Source: Cryptomeria japonica (taxonomy: Eukaryota > Streptophyta > Pinopsida > Cupressales > Cupressaceae). From it: 64,000 bases of DNA. The position numbers and the translations under genes were made by a program. The DNA lies in assembly GCF_030272615.1 (NCBI RefSeq), contig NC_081414.1, positions 819,916,396-819,980,395 of the forward strand, in the 5' to 3' direction. The notes below the pieces were generated by a model that was not told the DNA's origin, did no database searches, and was given only the letters and a program-made list of their open reading frames with translations. Shown in pieces: positions 30,642 through 42,955 of the stretch (within the stretch, counting starts at the first letter, position 1; every line of letters starts with the position of its first letter).

Positions 30642-31804
30642 GCACTAGAGAGAGAGAGAGATTTTGAATTTTAGAGGTAGCAAATTTCAATAAAATCAGC
30701 CAATCTCCTAGATTTAAGCTGTTAAGTGCAATCAGGACAATCTCCCGAAATTTCGGAAAAAATGTTCGGGACCGTGGCGAACGGAGTGCACACGGTCCTC
30801 GCAACTTTTTTCGAAATTTTCAGGGATGAAAGTTATGATGATTTTAAAGCTAATCTAAAAAAATTGAGTGATTTTATGATCTGTAGATAGGCCAAATTAA
30901 AGTTGCAATCTCAAAATTGAACCCTACCAAGATTGTTGAAAAATGCAAAATTTGAATTTTGAAAAAGAGGGGGAAACTGAAATTTTGAATTTTATGATTT
31001 TAGAGGGAATACTGAAAGCAATGCAGGCTTTGAAATTTAAAAGTTGACTCGATTTCATGCAAAATTCGATTTTGAAAGTGGAAATCAAAGTTGTTGCAAT
31101 TAAACACTTAATTTCAAAAGTCACAAACTGCAAAAATTTGAATAAAACACTGAAATTTCGAATTAATGCTAACACACTTTTCAAATTTAGGGCTGTAAGA
31201 AACACAATTTTGATACAAATTTCAATTTCAACAATTTTTGAATGATTAGAAGCCTCAATCCAAGCAATCGCTAGACCAACTTTGACTTTAATTTTGAAGG
31301 TGTTAAAATTGATAAAATCAGCCAAAATTCTGGATTTTAGCAGAAAAATACAGTAAAATCTAGCTCCCGAAATTTCGAAAAAAATGTTGGGGACGATGGC
31401 GCTCGGGGTGCACACGGTCCTCGCAACTTTTTTCCAAATTTTTAGGGATGAAAGATATTGTGATTTTATTGCAGAATCCAAAGTTACAGCCGATTTGGAA
31501 GTGTTTTGATTAGTGGAATTATCAGTCAAAGGTTGAATCAAGAAGGTCTTAAAAATTAGGGTTTTGACATTTAACCACTTAATTTTCAGAATTAAAGCAC
31601 AAATATGAATTGACAATTTGCAATAGAAGGGTAGATTTGAAACAAGCATTAACAATTAATCATTTCACAAGTTTAATTACTTAAAAAGAAAATTTTAGGG
31701 TTTTTATGCAATTAACCTCTAAAATTTGCAAAAGATCAAACATGGAAATGTAATTAGGAAAACAAAATTTTCAGATCTAACCATGAATAATCAGAATGAG
31801 GATG
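30642..31804 (-). other. Gag leader of element F with repeated hairpin motif
   Basis: No gene. Two copies of a roughly 110-bp segment (about 30735-30845 and 31365-31475) share GTGCACACGGTCCTCGCAAC flanked by CCCGAAATTTCG and CGAAATTTTCAGGG-type arms, so each can fold on itself. The core GTGCACACGGTCCTC is also in both LTRs (about 25641 and 32208). A GA-rich run lies at 30648-30661. Confidence 0.7.
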
Positions 31805-31822
31805 TTCACGTCGGGTTCACCA
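31805..31822 (-). other. Primer-binding site of element F
   Basis: Minus strand TGGTGAACCCGACGTGAA lies three bases inside the 5' LTR, as in B. The tRNA is not assigned. Confidence 0.65.
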
Positions 31823-31825
31823 AAA

Positions 31826-33043
31826 TGTAAAGCGAAAAAATCGAACCCTAGTCGTTCTCCCCTCCCCAACTCCAAGGAGAGAGAAGGGAGAGTCACTAGG
31901 GTTGATGGTTTTCACTTAGGAGAGACTTTACATTCAAAAGAGGGGTTGAAACCCACAAGATCCAATCCCACGCAATGCAAGATTGGATTCTAAATGAGTT
32001 TCAAGGGTTGTGACATTAAGGATACCCTCTTTTGTAAAGAATGTAGATAGAAAGATTGAACTAGGAATGCATGTAAAGTAGGAAAGATTCGCTTATAAAC
32101 AGAGATAGGGATATGGGATGAAGCTGCGGACCTGAAATTAGCAGTAAAATGTCGAGACGGTGCTGTTCTGCAAATTTGAGCAAAAGTTGACGGGACGATG
32201 GTGCCCGACGTGCACACGGTCCTCCAAAAAATCCGCGAAACGAAGGGGGATCTGTTCGTCTCTGCACAAGGATTCTAGATCTTCAATTACAGCCGCGTAC
32301 CTGCAACCTACACATAGAAAAGAGAGGACGATTGGGGGGTTAGGGATGAGGGGTTTGCCTTTAGGTCAAACCCCGGTTTTGGAATTAACCAAGAAATGAG
32401 AATGCTGTAAATGTAAATGTTTGTAATGTAAACAAGTACTGATACCTTGTTGTAAGAATGTTTGTATTCTTACATGCGAAGGTGTAAATGTTGTTGTATG
32501 TTGTATATTGTAAGTGATCTCCTCTTCAATGGTTGAATCCTTGTCTTGAATGCAATACTTAGCCTTGAATGGAGACTTAGAATGATTAATTGCTTGAAGG
32601 AATGCTTGAATGCTTGAATGCTTGAATATCGCTTCCGCCTTTTTTCCATCTATGTCCCCCTCAAATGGGAGAGGAAATGTAGTTTATATACTTGTCAATT
32701 AGGGTTGAAAGACTGATTTTCCCGACCTTAGGCCGACCAGGAAATATTATTTTCCAACTTGCAAACTTAAAGACCCGAAGCCCCAAAAGAGACCGGGCCC
32801 AAAATAGGGCCAGGGACCAGGGCGTTGGGCGCCATGGTCCTGGGGGACCAGGGCGCTGGGCGCCCTGGTCCCACCTCCAGGGACAATAGGGTGCAAGGAG
32901 GATCAGGCCAGGGTGCTTGAAAAATGCAGTTTTTGATGTCATGAACAAGTTTCGGGGTCTCCATTCAGGTTCCGTGTTGCATCGCCATCGTGAAGACCCA
33001 AATGCAGTCGAAATTGCAAGTGTCGCAATTTTAGGACGCTACA
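31826..33043 (-). repeat. 5' LTR of element F
   Basis: 1,218 bp partner of 25258-26459, followed by ATAGA. A minus-strand TATATAA at 32684-32690 is the likely promoter. The GC-rich palindrome is present twice (about 32815-32876), giving the length difference from the 3' LTR. Confidence 0.93.
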
Positions 33044-33308
33044 ATAGAAAACTTTGTATCAAAATGTTTTACATATACAAAAACTTGAAAAACTGAATTA
33101 AGATTCATGCATTCACAAGTTTCATGAAAATAACATTAAAGTTCCTCTTCAACTGTGATAAGGCATGTTTTCATGTTTTTGACACATTTTCAACGTACTC
33201 AAGTGTACACATCATCTGTGTATGGAACTCTTCCATGGAATCAAGTAACAGGTTTCTGGAGTAGCTAAAATAGCTTCTGCATTCTTGTAGGCTCTACAGT
33301 ATGTCCAC

Positions 33309-33439
33309 TCAGGATGTGAGTAGACTCTTCAATTCCTTTAGTGACTGGAGTCTTTTTGCTTTCTCAAGATCATAGGTATCTAACCTATTGTGCAAATCAT
33401 CCACAGATTTGCTAATAGCAAAAATAGAGTCTTTAAGTG
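33309..33439 (-). pseudogene. C-terminal end of element D ORF2, cut off by G
   Basis: The minus strand encodes LKDSIFAISKSVDDLHNRL and DLEKAKRLQSLKELKSLL before a TGA at 33309-33311. It is the coiled-coil end of ORF2, separated from the rest (39698-42492) by element G. GTACA at 33440-33444 is the left duplication of G. From 33049 to 33308 is D's 3' UTR, with no gene. Confidence 0.6.
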
Positions 33440-33444
33440 GTACA

Positions 33445-33813
33445 TGTTCGAGTTGAGAAATACAACACCAAATGAGACCAAAAGATATCTGCAAGATGAA
33501 ATAAACCTGTTACAAGGAGAAGCAAGGAAGCAACAAAAAGGAAAAACAAATACATAGGAAATATGCTAAAAAAGATGAGAGCTCAATGTTCACCAAAATG
33601 TGTAATGTGATAATAATACAAAGAAAAGAAAATTAACCTCTAATAGGTCAAGAAACCCTAAAAGGGAAAACCTAGGCTTGCACATAATAATTTAATAAAA
33701 GAATTAATTATTATGCACCTAATGTTAGCTTAAGTGTAAAAGAGATAAAGGGAACTTAAATAATTAAACAAATGTTGTTTAATTAATCAAGTAAAGACTC
33801 GATTACTCTAACA
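33445..33813 (-). repeat. 3' LTR of element G
   Basis: 369 bp, TGTTCGAGTTG...ACTCTAACA, partner of 39328-39692. The AT-rich middle has an inverted repeat around TTTAATAAAAGAATTAATTA. Confidence 0.92.
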
Positions 33814-33822
33814 CCCCCCCTT
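33814..33822 (-). other. Polypurine tract of element G
   Basis: Minus strand AAGGGGGGG directly before the 3' LTR. Confidence 0.8.
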
Positions 33823-34024
33823 AAGCTAGACTTAGGGAGAAACTAAAACCTAGAACAACTACTGAAAGTAGGAAAGATGGGTCCCGACAACAAGGCCTGA
33901 TCAGGTACCCAAATATAATGAAATGTCTATGAAACAAAGAAAAAAAAGAAAACCCAGTTGGAAAAAAATCCTCTCCAAAAAATGATAAAAGAATAGCTGA
34001 AAGAAATAAGAAGGAAGGAAGGCC

Positions 34025-37000
34025 TCATAAAGACCCCCCAAGGACAACTTCCTTCACCCCAAGCATAGAGTTCAACTGAAGATAACGTGATGATGCAAAG
34101 GGTTTCGTGAAGATGTCTGCAACCTGCGCGACAGTGGGAATGTACTCCAGAATGAGAGAACCATTCTGAATCAACTGGTGGATGAAATGCATGTGAAGCT
34201 CAATGTGCTTCATCCGCTGATGCTCTACCGGGTTGTGAGAAATATGAATAGCACTCTGATTGTCACACCAAAGAATAGTGGGACTATCAAGAGGAAAACC
34301 AAACTCAATCATCAACTGTCGAAGCCATAAGATCTCCGGACTGGCGAGCACAACAACTCGGTACTCAGCCTCTGTAGATGATAATGCATGAGCAGTCTGC
34401 TTCTTGCAAGACCATGTGATAGGACCAGAGCCAAGACAAAAAAAAGCCAGAAGTAGACCTTTGATCAGTGACATCACCAGCCCAATCTGAGTTAGTGTAG
34501 CCAACAATGTGAGGTTCCTGAGAAATAGAGCCTCGAATGTACCGCAAAATACATTTGGCAAATTGCCAATGACTCTCATGAGGATCATGGGAGAATCAAG
34601 AGACAAAGCCAACCGCAAAGGAAAGATCAAGACGAGTGTGAGTCAGGTACAACAAACTGCCAACCAACTGCCTGTAAAGTGTAGAATCTACTGAAGGAGT
34701 GGGGAAAGTAGTAATCAAAACAACTCCTGATTGAAAAGGAGTTGGAGAAGACTTGCAATCAAGCATGCCAAAGTGCTGAAGCATGTCAAGAGCATACTTT
34801 TGCTGGTAAATGTAGATCCCATCAGAAGACTGAATCATTTGAAGACCAAGAAAATAGTGCAGAAGACCAAGATCTGTCATCTCAAATTGGTCCATCAAAG
34901 CTCGCTAAATATGCTAAATCATAGAGGATGAGCTACCTGTGATGAGGAGATCATCAACATATAGCACAAGAATCAGGATCTCACCCTCAAGAAGCTGAAT
35001 GTACACTATGTGATCAGAATGACTATGGGTGAAACCGGTGGAGAGCAAGAAAGAGTCCATCTTCTCATACTAAGCCCGAGGGGCTTGTTTGAGACCATAC
35101 AATGAACGCTGAAGTCTTCAAACCAAAGAACTATCCTGCACAAATCCGTGAGGCTACTCTATATAGAATTCCTCCTGTAGGTCCCCTTGCAAGAAAGCAC
35201 TCTTCACATCCATTTGAAAAATGAGCCATCCCCTAGAAGCTGCAAGAGATAATACAAAGCGAATAGAGTTCATCTTGGCGACATGGGGAAATATCTCAGA
35301 GTAATCAATACCCTTAACCTGTGAGAAACCCTTTGCAACAAGACGTGCTTTGTACTTATCAATTGAACCATCAACAACATACTTAGTGTGATACAACCAA
35401 CGACACCTAACCATCTTTCTGCCCTTAGGAAGAGGACAAAGATCCCAAGTATTATTTCTCATCAAAGAAGAATACTCCTCCTCCATAGCACAATCCCACT
35501 CAGGGTGTCCTATAGCCTCTGAAAACTTTTGAGGATCATCTGAAATGGCATGACTCAAAAGAATAGAACCCACAGTATGAGAACGGGTGCGATGAGTATC
35601 TGAAGGATCACCGACCATATATCCTACCTCCTCAACAGTAAAGCGAGCCCACTTGAGCATCTAAGGTGGAGCAGGTGGAGGTGGGGATGGTGGATCATCA
35701 ACAACATCATCAGAATCATCCTCAAAATAATCCTGAAGAGATGAAGTGGGAGGAGTAGGCAGAGGAGTAGACACGGGAGACAAGGTATCCACTGTGGGAA
35801 GGCGCTCATCAAACTGAACATCCTATCAAAATAGGATCTCTCTGGAATCAGGATCAAATAACCTGTACACCTTAACATCCTCATAGTAGCCAACAAAAAT
35901 GAGGGGTCAGCTCTTCCACTCCATTGCTTTCCTCTGAGCATCAGGAATAAATGCCCATGCCTCACTAGAAAAATGCAGAAAAAAGAAACATTGGGCTTGT
36001 CATGAGACCAAGCCTCCTCAGGAGTCATATGTCGAAGCGCCTTGTGAGGCATCTGATTCTGAATGTAGTTGGCACAATTGACTGCCTTCGCCCAAAAAAT
36101 GAATCCATTGACCTAGACTGAATCATACAATTCACCATCTCCTGTAAAGTTCTGTTCTTTCACTCAACAACACCATTTTGCTGAGGGGTGTAGGGAACAG
36201 TAAACTGATGCTGCAAACCATGCTCAGTGCAAAAATCTCTGAAAGCCTGATTCACATACTCCCCCCCATTATCTGTATGTATCTATCGAATAGAACAACC
36301 AGACTGCTTCTCTATAAATATCTTGAAGATTCAAAATGAATCAAAGACATCAGACTTGTACTTAAGAAAGTACACCCATGTGCGTCTGGATAAGTCATCA
36401 ATAAAAGTGAGTACATACTTGGCCCTAGAAAAAGGAGTAGGGAATGACATGAGATCATTGTGAATCAACTCCAAGGGTGCCAAAGCACGAGGGGCTCTTC
36501 CCTTTGGAAAGGGATCCCTATGATGCTTGCCAAGCACACAACCATGACAAACACCATTAGTGTAGAGTATCTGTGGGAGCCCAAGAACAAGTGCCTGTGT
36601 ACTCATCTACTGAAGATATCTATAATTGACATGGCCCAATCGCTCATGCCAAAGCCTACTCACTGAATCTTCATGTGCTATAAGAGATGAACCTGCACCT
36701 ACAGAGGGCTCAAATCTATCAAATTTGTAAAGACAAGATGCAGTATCAACACTCCTAGTAGCCACAACCAAGAGTCATGGAGGTCCCGAATAACCACATC
36801 ATGTGGTGAGAACTCAACTGTCTTACCAGAGCGAGAATGACAAATCTGATAAATGGACAGGAGGTTCATCGAGATATCAGGGACAACCAGAATGTCCTAC
36901 AGAGTACCCCCATCTAAAGAGACAAAACCTGAACCCAAGACTGAAAGCTGAATAGAGTCACCCACTGCAATCTGTGAAGTACCACAAGAGGCAAGAGAAG

Positions 37001-37136
37001 TAACCAACTACTAAGTGTGAGTCATATGGTGAGAAGCACCAAAATCTAATATCCAAGTGGACCCATAGGTTGAAGCTCGAGCATGACCTTTCTTTGTGGA
37101 AGGAGAAGACGCCTAAGGTGAGAAGATGTGATGCTA
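34025..37136 (-). pseudogene. pol: Pol region of element G: protease, integrase, RT, RNase H
   Basis: Copia order, read right to left. Protease start WILDFGASHHMTHT near 37060. GAG-pre-integrase and integrase core at 36606-36130: HGCVLGKHHRDPFPKG, LELIHNDLMSFP (first catalytic D), HTDNGGEYVNQ (second D, about 36257-36282) and QQNGVVE with the third catalytic E, followed by a stop. RT at about 35660-34600: GRKMVRCRWLYHTKY, ARLVAKGFSQVKGIDY, FQMDVKSAFLQGDL and YVDD (34950-34961). RNase H at about 34400-34030: STEAEYRVVV, ILWCDNQSAIHIS, HIELHMHFI and VADIFTKPF. The frame is broken by many stops and several frameshifts (for example about 35650-36050), so the enzymes cannot be made from this copy. 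Confidence 0.9.
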
Positions 37137-38017
37137 CTGCATGGATTCCTCTAAAGCCTCTAAGCATTTCCAACACCTAGAAATTGGATGTCCTTCCTTG
37201 CCACAAAAACTACAAGTGTCTCCTGATTTCTTCTTAGTCTTGGAGGAAGACTCGCCAGACTGTGAAGATTTCCCATGTTTCAGAGGAAATGGTGGTTTAG
37301 AATCAGACTTAGGAGGTGGCTTGGAGGAATGCTCACTGCTTGCAAAAGTCTTCTTTGACTTCGGTTTCTGCTTTTGCTTCTCCTTAGAGGACTGAGAAAC
37401 CAATGCTTTGTTCTTGGACCCTGAGAGCATGTCCAACTGAGAAAGGTGAGACTGCTCATGAGACAAATGCTCACAAAACACATCAAAGGTAGGCATGGTG
37501 AAATGAGCACCCAAGCCATCCATGGTGGAGTAGAAAGTAGAGGCAAAAAACTGAAAAAATGACCCCGAAGCTTCGAAAGAATCAAGTGAATGCACTTTGT
37601 GTCTGTCTTTATCTTGCCACACCCTTCGAGAACAGATCCAGTAGTCTTGAATTTGTTCAAAAAATCCTCAATGGTGGGAAAGGAATGAGGTGACAAGGAA
37701 ACCAACTCTGCCTCAATTTGTAATGCTTGAATCTCATCAACCCTCCCAAAGAGAGATGCAAACTTCAATCACATAGCGCGAGGAGTGAGAAACTTATCAA
37801 GGTGAAACAAAAGACTGTCGGAGACATGCAAAGAGAGAAAACCCATGGCCTCATCCATCTTGTTCCTTTGTTGAAGAAGCTCATAAGGATGCTGCAATAG
37901 AGGTTGAACCTCATCCAAACAAGACCACAACCTTCATGCTTGAAGAATCCTCGTGATGCGAGGCTTCCTGGTGTGATAGTTGTGTGATGTCAACAACTCA
38001 ACTGAAGGATCTGCCAT
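37137..38017 (-). pseudogene. gag: Gag of element G
   Basis: Starts at ATG 38015-38017 (MADPSVELLTSHNYHTRKP) and encodes a copia capsid-like region (AMGFLSLHVSDSLLFHLD, IQALQIEAELVSLSPH, LNKFKTTGSVLEGCGK). After a frameshift near 37615 come a Lys/Ser-rich segment and a zinc knuckle CSFCGKEGHPISRC (about 37165-37205). Stops occur near 37935 and 37770. It would form the particle and bind RNA. Confidence 0.82.
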
Positions 38018-39315
38018 GAAACTCTACACCTACACCTGCTTGTGAATTTTTTATTTATTTATTATGTGATCTTTCAGAATAGACAGAAGATGCAGAAGGG
38101 TTTGTTTGTTTTGAGAGTTTTGGTGTTCTATATTTCTGATATTAATGACATAAAGTGAGAAAAAAACACCCCCCACAATAGATAAACCCAAACCCTAGTA
38201 CATACTGATGAGAAGGAAGTAGTGCATAAGCAAAAAAACTTCAAACTGAAATCTAATGTACTTGATGAAAAATATGAGAAACAAGAGCACATATTTGAAT
38301 AGAGCATTCTGAGAGCTTTCCAACGCCTATTCGTTTTTGAAAAACAGAGTCTGTTTGCCCATTCTACGGCCTTAGAAGTGCAGAAAAGAGACCCCACTTT
38401 GACCGGAAAAAGTACAGTCAAATAGAAAAATTGGAAAAGAATTCCAACATCACGAGGTCTAGCTTGGAACCAGATTTTTGATGCCTATTTGTTTTCGAAA
38501 AAATGACTCTGTATGCTCAAGTTATGAAGGAAAATCCAACCCCCCCTAAAAAGACAAGAGGGAGGCGGTTTGGTGGCCAGTCCGGGCGGAGGTGGCCTGT
38601 GGGTGGTACTCTAGTAGTGGAGCAGCGAAGGAGGGCGGCTGCAGGGCAGCGGTGGCCAGCGGGTGGAGCTATAGCGGCCGGTGGGCGTAGCTACAGGCAC
38701 CGGCGAGCGGGAACGACGGGCGGCGAGTGGGAAGGCTGTCGACAGGGCGGGAATGACGGCTGGCGGGCGGGAACGACTGCCGATGGGGGCCGGTGGGTGG
38801 GGAGACTATTGACGGGGGCCGATGGGGGCCGCGTTGACAAGGCCGATGACCAGACTGACAGGTCGATGACTAGACTATTAGGCCGGTGGGGTACGGGGAC
38901 CCCTTCGAAAAACCCCTTAAAAACTTTTTATTTTTTATTTTTTTCTTTTCAAAAAACCTTTGCCTTTTTCAATGTTTTTTGATTTTTTGGTAAAAAATCA
39001 AAATTCGGTCTGCATGCCATAAAAAGGAAAAAAAAAAAATGTTTTTTGAATTTTTTTCTCGAACTACGTGCTAGGGCTGTACGACCTGGTATTGAAGAAA
39101 AAAAACCCCCAGAGGCTCAGAAGTAAAAAATGGTCAATTTTTATATGATCATAAGGGGTTTTTGGGCCTTCTAAGCATGATGGTGAGGTCCGTTTAGGCC
39201 CAAAGTGCTCAGAAAAAAGGCCTATCCCTAGGTGCACAAAAAAACTTCTGAAAGACCTCAGATCTGCTTCTAATGCAAAATACTCAAAACAAGAATAGGT
39301 AGTTCCAGATCCGAA
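38018..39315 (-). other. Leader of element G with GC-rich segment
   Basis: About 1.3 kb between PBS and gag ATG. From 38550 to 38900 it is strongly G-rich on the plus strand, with GGCGGGCGGGAACGAC and GGTGGCCGG-like short repeats, in sharp contrast to the AT-rich surroundings. From 38920 to 39060 there are T- and A-runs. No protein is supported. Confidence 0.6.
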
Positions 39316-39327
39316 GCTCTGATACCA
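39316..39327 (-). other. Primer-binding site of element G
   Basis: Minus strand TGGTATCAGAGC, exact initiator-Met type, abutting the 5' LTR. Confidence 0.9.
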
Positions 39328-39692
39328 TGTGAGAGTTGAGAAATACAACACCATAGGAACCCAAAAGATCTCTGCAAGTTGAAATAAACCTATTACAAGG
39401 AGAAGCAAGGAAGCAACAAAGGAAAAACAAATACACAAAAAATATAATAAAAAAGACGAGAGCTCAATGTTCACCAAAATGTGTAATGTGATAATAATAC
39501 AAAGAAAAGATAATTAGCCTCTAATAGGTCAAGAAACCCTAAAAGGGAAAACCTAGGTTTGCACATAATAATTAATAAAAGAATTAATTATTATGCACCT
39601 AACCTTAGCTTAAGTGTAAAAGAGATAAAGAGAACTTAAATAATTAAACAAATGTTATTAATTAATCAAGTAAAGACCCAATTACTCTAACA
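39328..39692 (-). repeat. 5' LTR of element G
   Basis: 365 bp, TGTGAGAGTTG...ACTCTAACA, followed by GTACA (39693-39697). Confidence 0.92.
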
Positions 39693-39697
39693 GTACA

Positions 39698-42492
39698 TAT
39701 GCATTGCATATCTTTTCTAGCTCTTTCTCTATTTCAGTTCGCCTTTTATTAATATCAGAATAAAAGAATGAAACATTAGAAGTAGAAGCAAGATATTTGC
39801 CTCCTGTTTTAATAGCTTTTCTTAACAAATCTTTATTCAAAGATAGAGCAAGTTTCCCTGTATCAATTGCTTTCATAAGCTGCTCTCCATGCTCTTCCTG
39901 TAACTCTTCTCAGCATAAGTTTGTGCTGCTTCTTCAAGTGACTTAATTTGGTCAGATGCATCAGCAACCAATTGACCAAGTTTGCTAATAGAAGTTGTTA
40001 GATGTCTTGTAGAAGTTTCTGGTAGTAGACTTGATAAAATATCTATTGCATTCTGAATTGTTTTAGCTTCCATTCTTTTCTCTTTAAGTCTCTTCTTGTG
40101 TGCTCTAGATTGCATGACAGTTGCAATCTTCATCATTTCAAATGCACTCATATTATCAACAATTATAGGCCCTGATATGCCTAATGAGTCATCATCATCT
40201 TCATCAGTTTGCTGAATGACTAATGTTTTTGTTGGTTCAGAAGATGTTACCTTAACATTTGCTTTCTTTTGTCCTTTCTCCGTTTTCTTGTTTAGAAATC
40301 CATGTGTTAACATTTTCATTAGATTCATTCTGAATGTTTTGTGAAACTGATGGGGATTGGGGTTTCTCAGGTTGTTCCTTTGCTGGTGGAATATCCACTC
40401 TTGGCTGAGTTGTCGGTTTCTCAACTGAAGTAACATGTAAGTCAGTGATTTCAGGTGGCTGCATATCTTGTACAATGATGTCTCCAGATAGATCAATTGT
40501 ATCCTGAATATCATCAACAACTTGGATGATAGTGTTATCCTTCTTCTTGACAGGATAGACCACATCAGCTTGCATAATTTCTTCTTCATCCATTTCAGGT
40601 CGATCAACAATATCTTGCTCGTCCTTAGAAGAATGCATAAGATCTTCTGAGTGTTTGATATTACGAGCAATCTGATGAGTCTCAGTCAACAGGTTGCACT
40701 TTTCCATTGATCAACTTCAATCTTCACATTTTGTAAGCAAAATGAACTTTATACTTATCAACCAATTCATTCAACTCATCCTTTGATAACTCGGGAAAAT
40801 ATTGTACAAATACATCATCTATGATTCCTTTTTCTTTCTTTATTGCTTCCTCCCATTTATTCAAAAGAATAGTATACAAGGAATTAGAGATATCCTTTTC
40901 AAGATCATGTGGTAATCTATTGTAATGACACAAATGATTGATTACTTGTTCAATGATTTGCTCCTTTTCATCTTCAGTGAAAGCATCAAAGTGTTCTTTG
41001 ACATTGTCAAATCTATTTCTCCCTAATGTCTTCATTGTCCTCTCAAAGGTAGTCTCGGGCTTGTAAGTTGAAATATCAAAAGGCACAGTTGCCTTCGACA
41101 TTTCCTTCACTTGCTTTGCTACTCTACCGGTAGCTTTCATTTTCTTGGGTTCTTCCTTAGTGTTAGTACCTTCAGATTATGCTTGGAGAATTAGTTTCCG
41201 ACCTCTTTTCTTAGATGCATCCTCCTTTGCATCAACTTTAGGTGTTAGTTCCTTTTTGGTTTGAACACTTTGTGTCACTCTTGTATTTTTCATCACCAGA
41301 GGTGCTTGCTCAGCCTTCTTTTTCTTACTTTCACCACTCGTGGTAGGAACAATACTGGTTCCGACTTGTGCAGTTTGATCTTCAATAATATTCAATTTTG
41401 CCTTCTTTTTATCCTTTGGAGATGCCAACAGATTATTAGCATAACCAATCAGTAAGTCATAGTTGACCTCCTAACTCATATCTTCCATTTCTTCTTCTCT
41501 AGGCTTAATTGCCTCTATTAAACATAAATCAGTGGTAACTGTGAAAACAATGTCCTTAGCAAAATGTTTTACCACATCCTCAGGCAATCTTACTCTGATG
41601 CTCATTTTCTTCTGAAAATCATTCAAGTATTTGTTCATTGCAGCAGAAAAGGTATTCTTCATAGCCTTTATACTGTTCTTAATCTGGGAAGATACCGATA
41701 GATCCTTAGACCATTCAAGATCACCTATTCCTGGTAGGAAATTCTGGAAATAAAAGAATAGATCAATCAATAAATGTCCAAATTTAAACTTTAGACTACT
41801 ATCCTTCTTGATAGACTGAAGATTTAACATTAATTGGCTCCTTATAGCCCCACATAGGTCATAATTAGCATTTTCAACTATCATCTTCAAGCAGTATGCA
41901 CCGCTGTTGGTGGAACACTATTTAATATGCTAGAGTAGAATACCCGGTAGCCTATAACCATAGCTGCCAACTTTACCGCTGGGTACCTGATGTTATTGAT
42001 AGAAAAAGCACACTTATCAGATGTTGATTTGGTTAGAGTGTATACTGTCTCTTTTGAAATACGCCCTAGCACATGTACTTCATTGGTTGAGTAAAAACCA
42101 GTTACAACTTGAATAGCTTCCTTGGTTATAGTATGAGTCCTTTCTAAAGACATGTTTTCTCCATGAACTCGACTCAAAATAATTTAGATATGCTCTTCTT
42201 CAAAATCTTCAAGAAAGTAAGTTGCATTATGAAAACCTTTTTCATAAACCCTAATATATTATGTTTGAACCTTTCTATTTTCATCGCAAAGGGATTTTAA
42301 CTAAGAATATATCGACAACAATCCTAAATCCTCAATCTTGCAATCAATGTAGCTGAAAAAATCTCCTTTCACTACAACACCACTGGGAACTTGTGATAAA
42401 GCATTATAAGACACAATTTGTTCTGCTTCAACAACTTTCATAGGTTCAGATGTAATCATTAATCTTTCTACTGGTTTAGAAGACGATGCCAT
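39698..42492 (-). pseudogene. ORF2 of element D: homologue of E ORF2, unknown function
   Basis: Starts at ATG 42492 (MASSSKPVERL...) and runs left to the G insertion. Segments match E ORF2 in order: GDFFSYIDCKIEDLGLLSI (about 42350); TITKEAIQVVTGFY (about 42110); AAMVIGYRVFYSSILNSVP (about 41940); FKFGHLLIDLFFYFQNFLPG (about 41770); VRLPEDVVKHFAKDIVFTV (about 41560); DEKEQIIEQVINHLCHYNRLP (about 40950), written here in part; KDELNELVDKYKVHF (about 40760); acidic and Pro-rich stretch (about 40700-40300); C-terminal coiled coil (about 40130-39710). Several stops and frameshifts break it (for example 42301, 41887, 41177, near 40700). Sequence identity with E is low, yet order and spacing are kept, so the ORF was maintained for a time in this lineage. 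Confidence 0.72.
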
Positions 42493-42955
42493 TCCAGATA
42501 AACTAGATTCGAAGTAGGATTTTTCAAAGAAATACCTTATTTCACGCACATTGCCTCTTTAACCGGTTGAATGCTCAAGTGCACACCAGTTTAGTCTTCT
42601 CCAACCTTTAAATCTGCTTGATTACTCAAATCACAATGCAACTTCGACAAATATCAACCAACAATCCTTTCTCAGCTCTGCAAGTGCTCAAAAATTATTT
42701 CTCGAATGCATTAGGGTAAAAATAACAAAGTGAAAACTCACTTTTATCCTTTTTACCTACTGCATTAAATGCTCTCCCATTAGGGTTACAAACCCTAATT
42801 ACACTGCTTAATAATACACAGATGTAAAATCGGTTGATAACTGATTGACAAAAAGATCAAAATTTCATGCATTCAAATTCTCTTACCGCTCATTCATTTC
42901 AAGGGGTCCAAAGGTGGATTTACCATTAAGTTCCCCTTAGCCATATTGAAAAGGA
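42493..42955 (-). other. Spacer between ORF1 and ORF2 of element D
   Basis: About 460 bp, similar in place and size to the spacer of E (19342-19906). No gene is visible. Confidence 0.5.

Larger units (their letters stand above)
25258..33043 (-). mobile_element. Element F: gypsy-type element with gag-protease ORF and no pol
   Basis: 7,786 bp with LTRs 25258-26459 and 31826-33043, flanked by ATAGA (25253-25257 and 33044-33048). LTRs look about 98% identical, many differences being C/T or G/A, plus a GC-rich palindrome duplicated in the 5' LTR. Minus-strand order: 5' LTR, PBS, leader of about 1.2 kb, one intact ORF of 1,147 residues, 3' UTR, PPT, 3' LTR. There is no RT, RNase H or integrase. 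This is the arrangement of TR-GAG-like non-autonomous elements, with an ORF still intact. Confidence 0.92.
33445..39692 (-). mobile_element. Element G: complete but degenerate Ty1/copia retrotransposon
   Basis: 6,248 bp with short LTRs (33445-33813 and 39328-39692), flanked by GTACA (33440-33444 and 39693-39697). Minus-strand order: LTR, PBS, leader of about 1.3 kb, gag, protease, integrase, RT, RNase H, PPT, LTR. It is the only element in the window with a recognisable RT, but it is broken by many stops and frameshifts. It lies within ORF2 of D. Its short LTRs and lack of the C-rich motif set it apart from the Sirevirus elements A, D and E. Confidence 0.93.

Noticed and set aside
38503-38982. 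Plus-strand ORF of 159 codons, Gly/Arg-rich
   Set aside because: It arises from the G-rich leader segment of G; antisense to the element and without known motifs.
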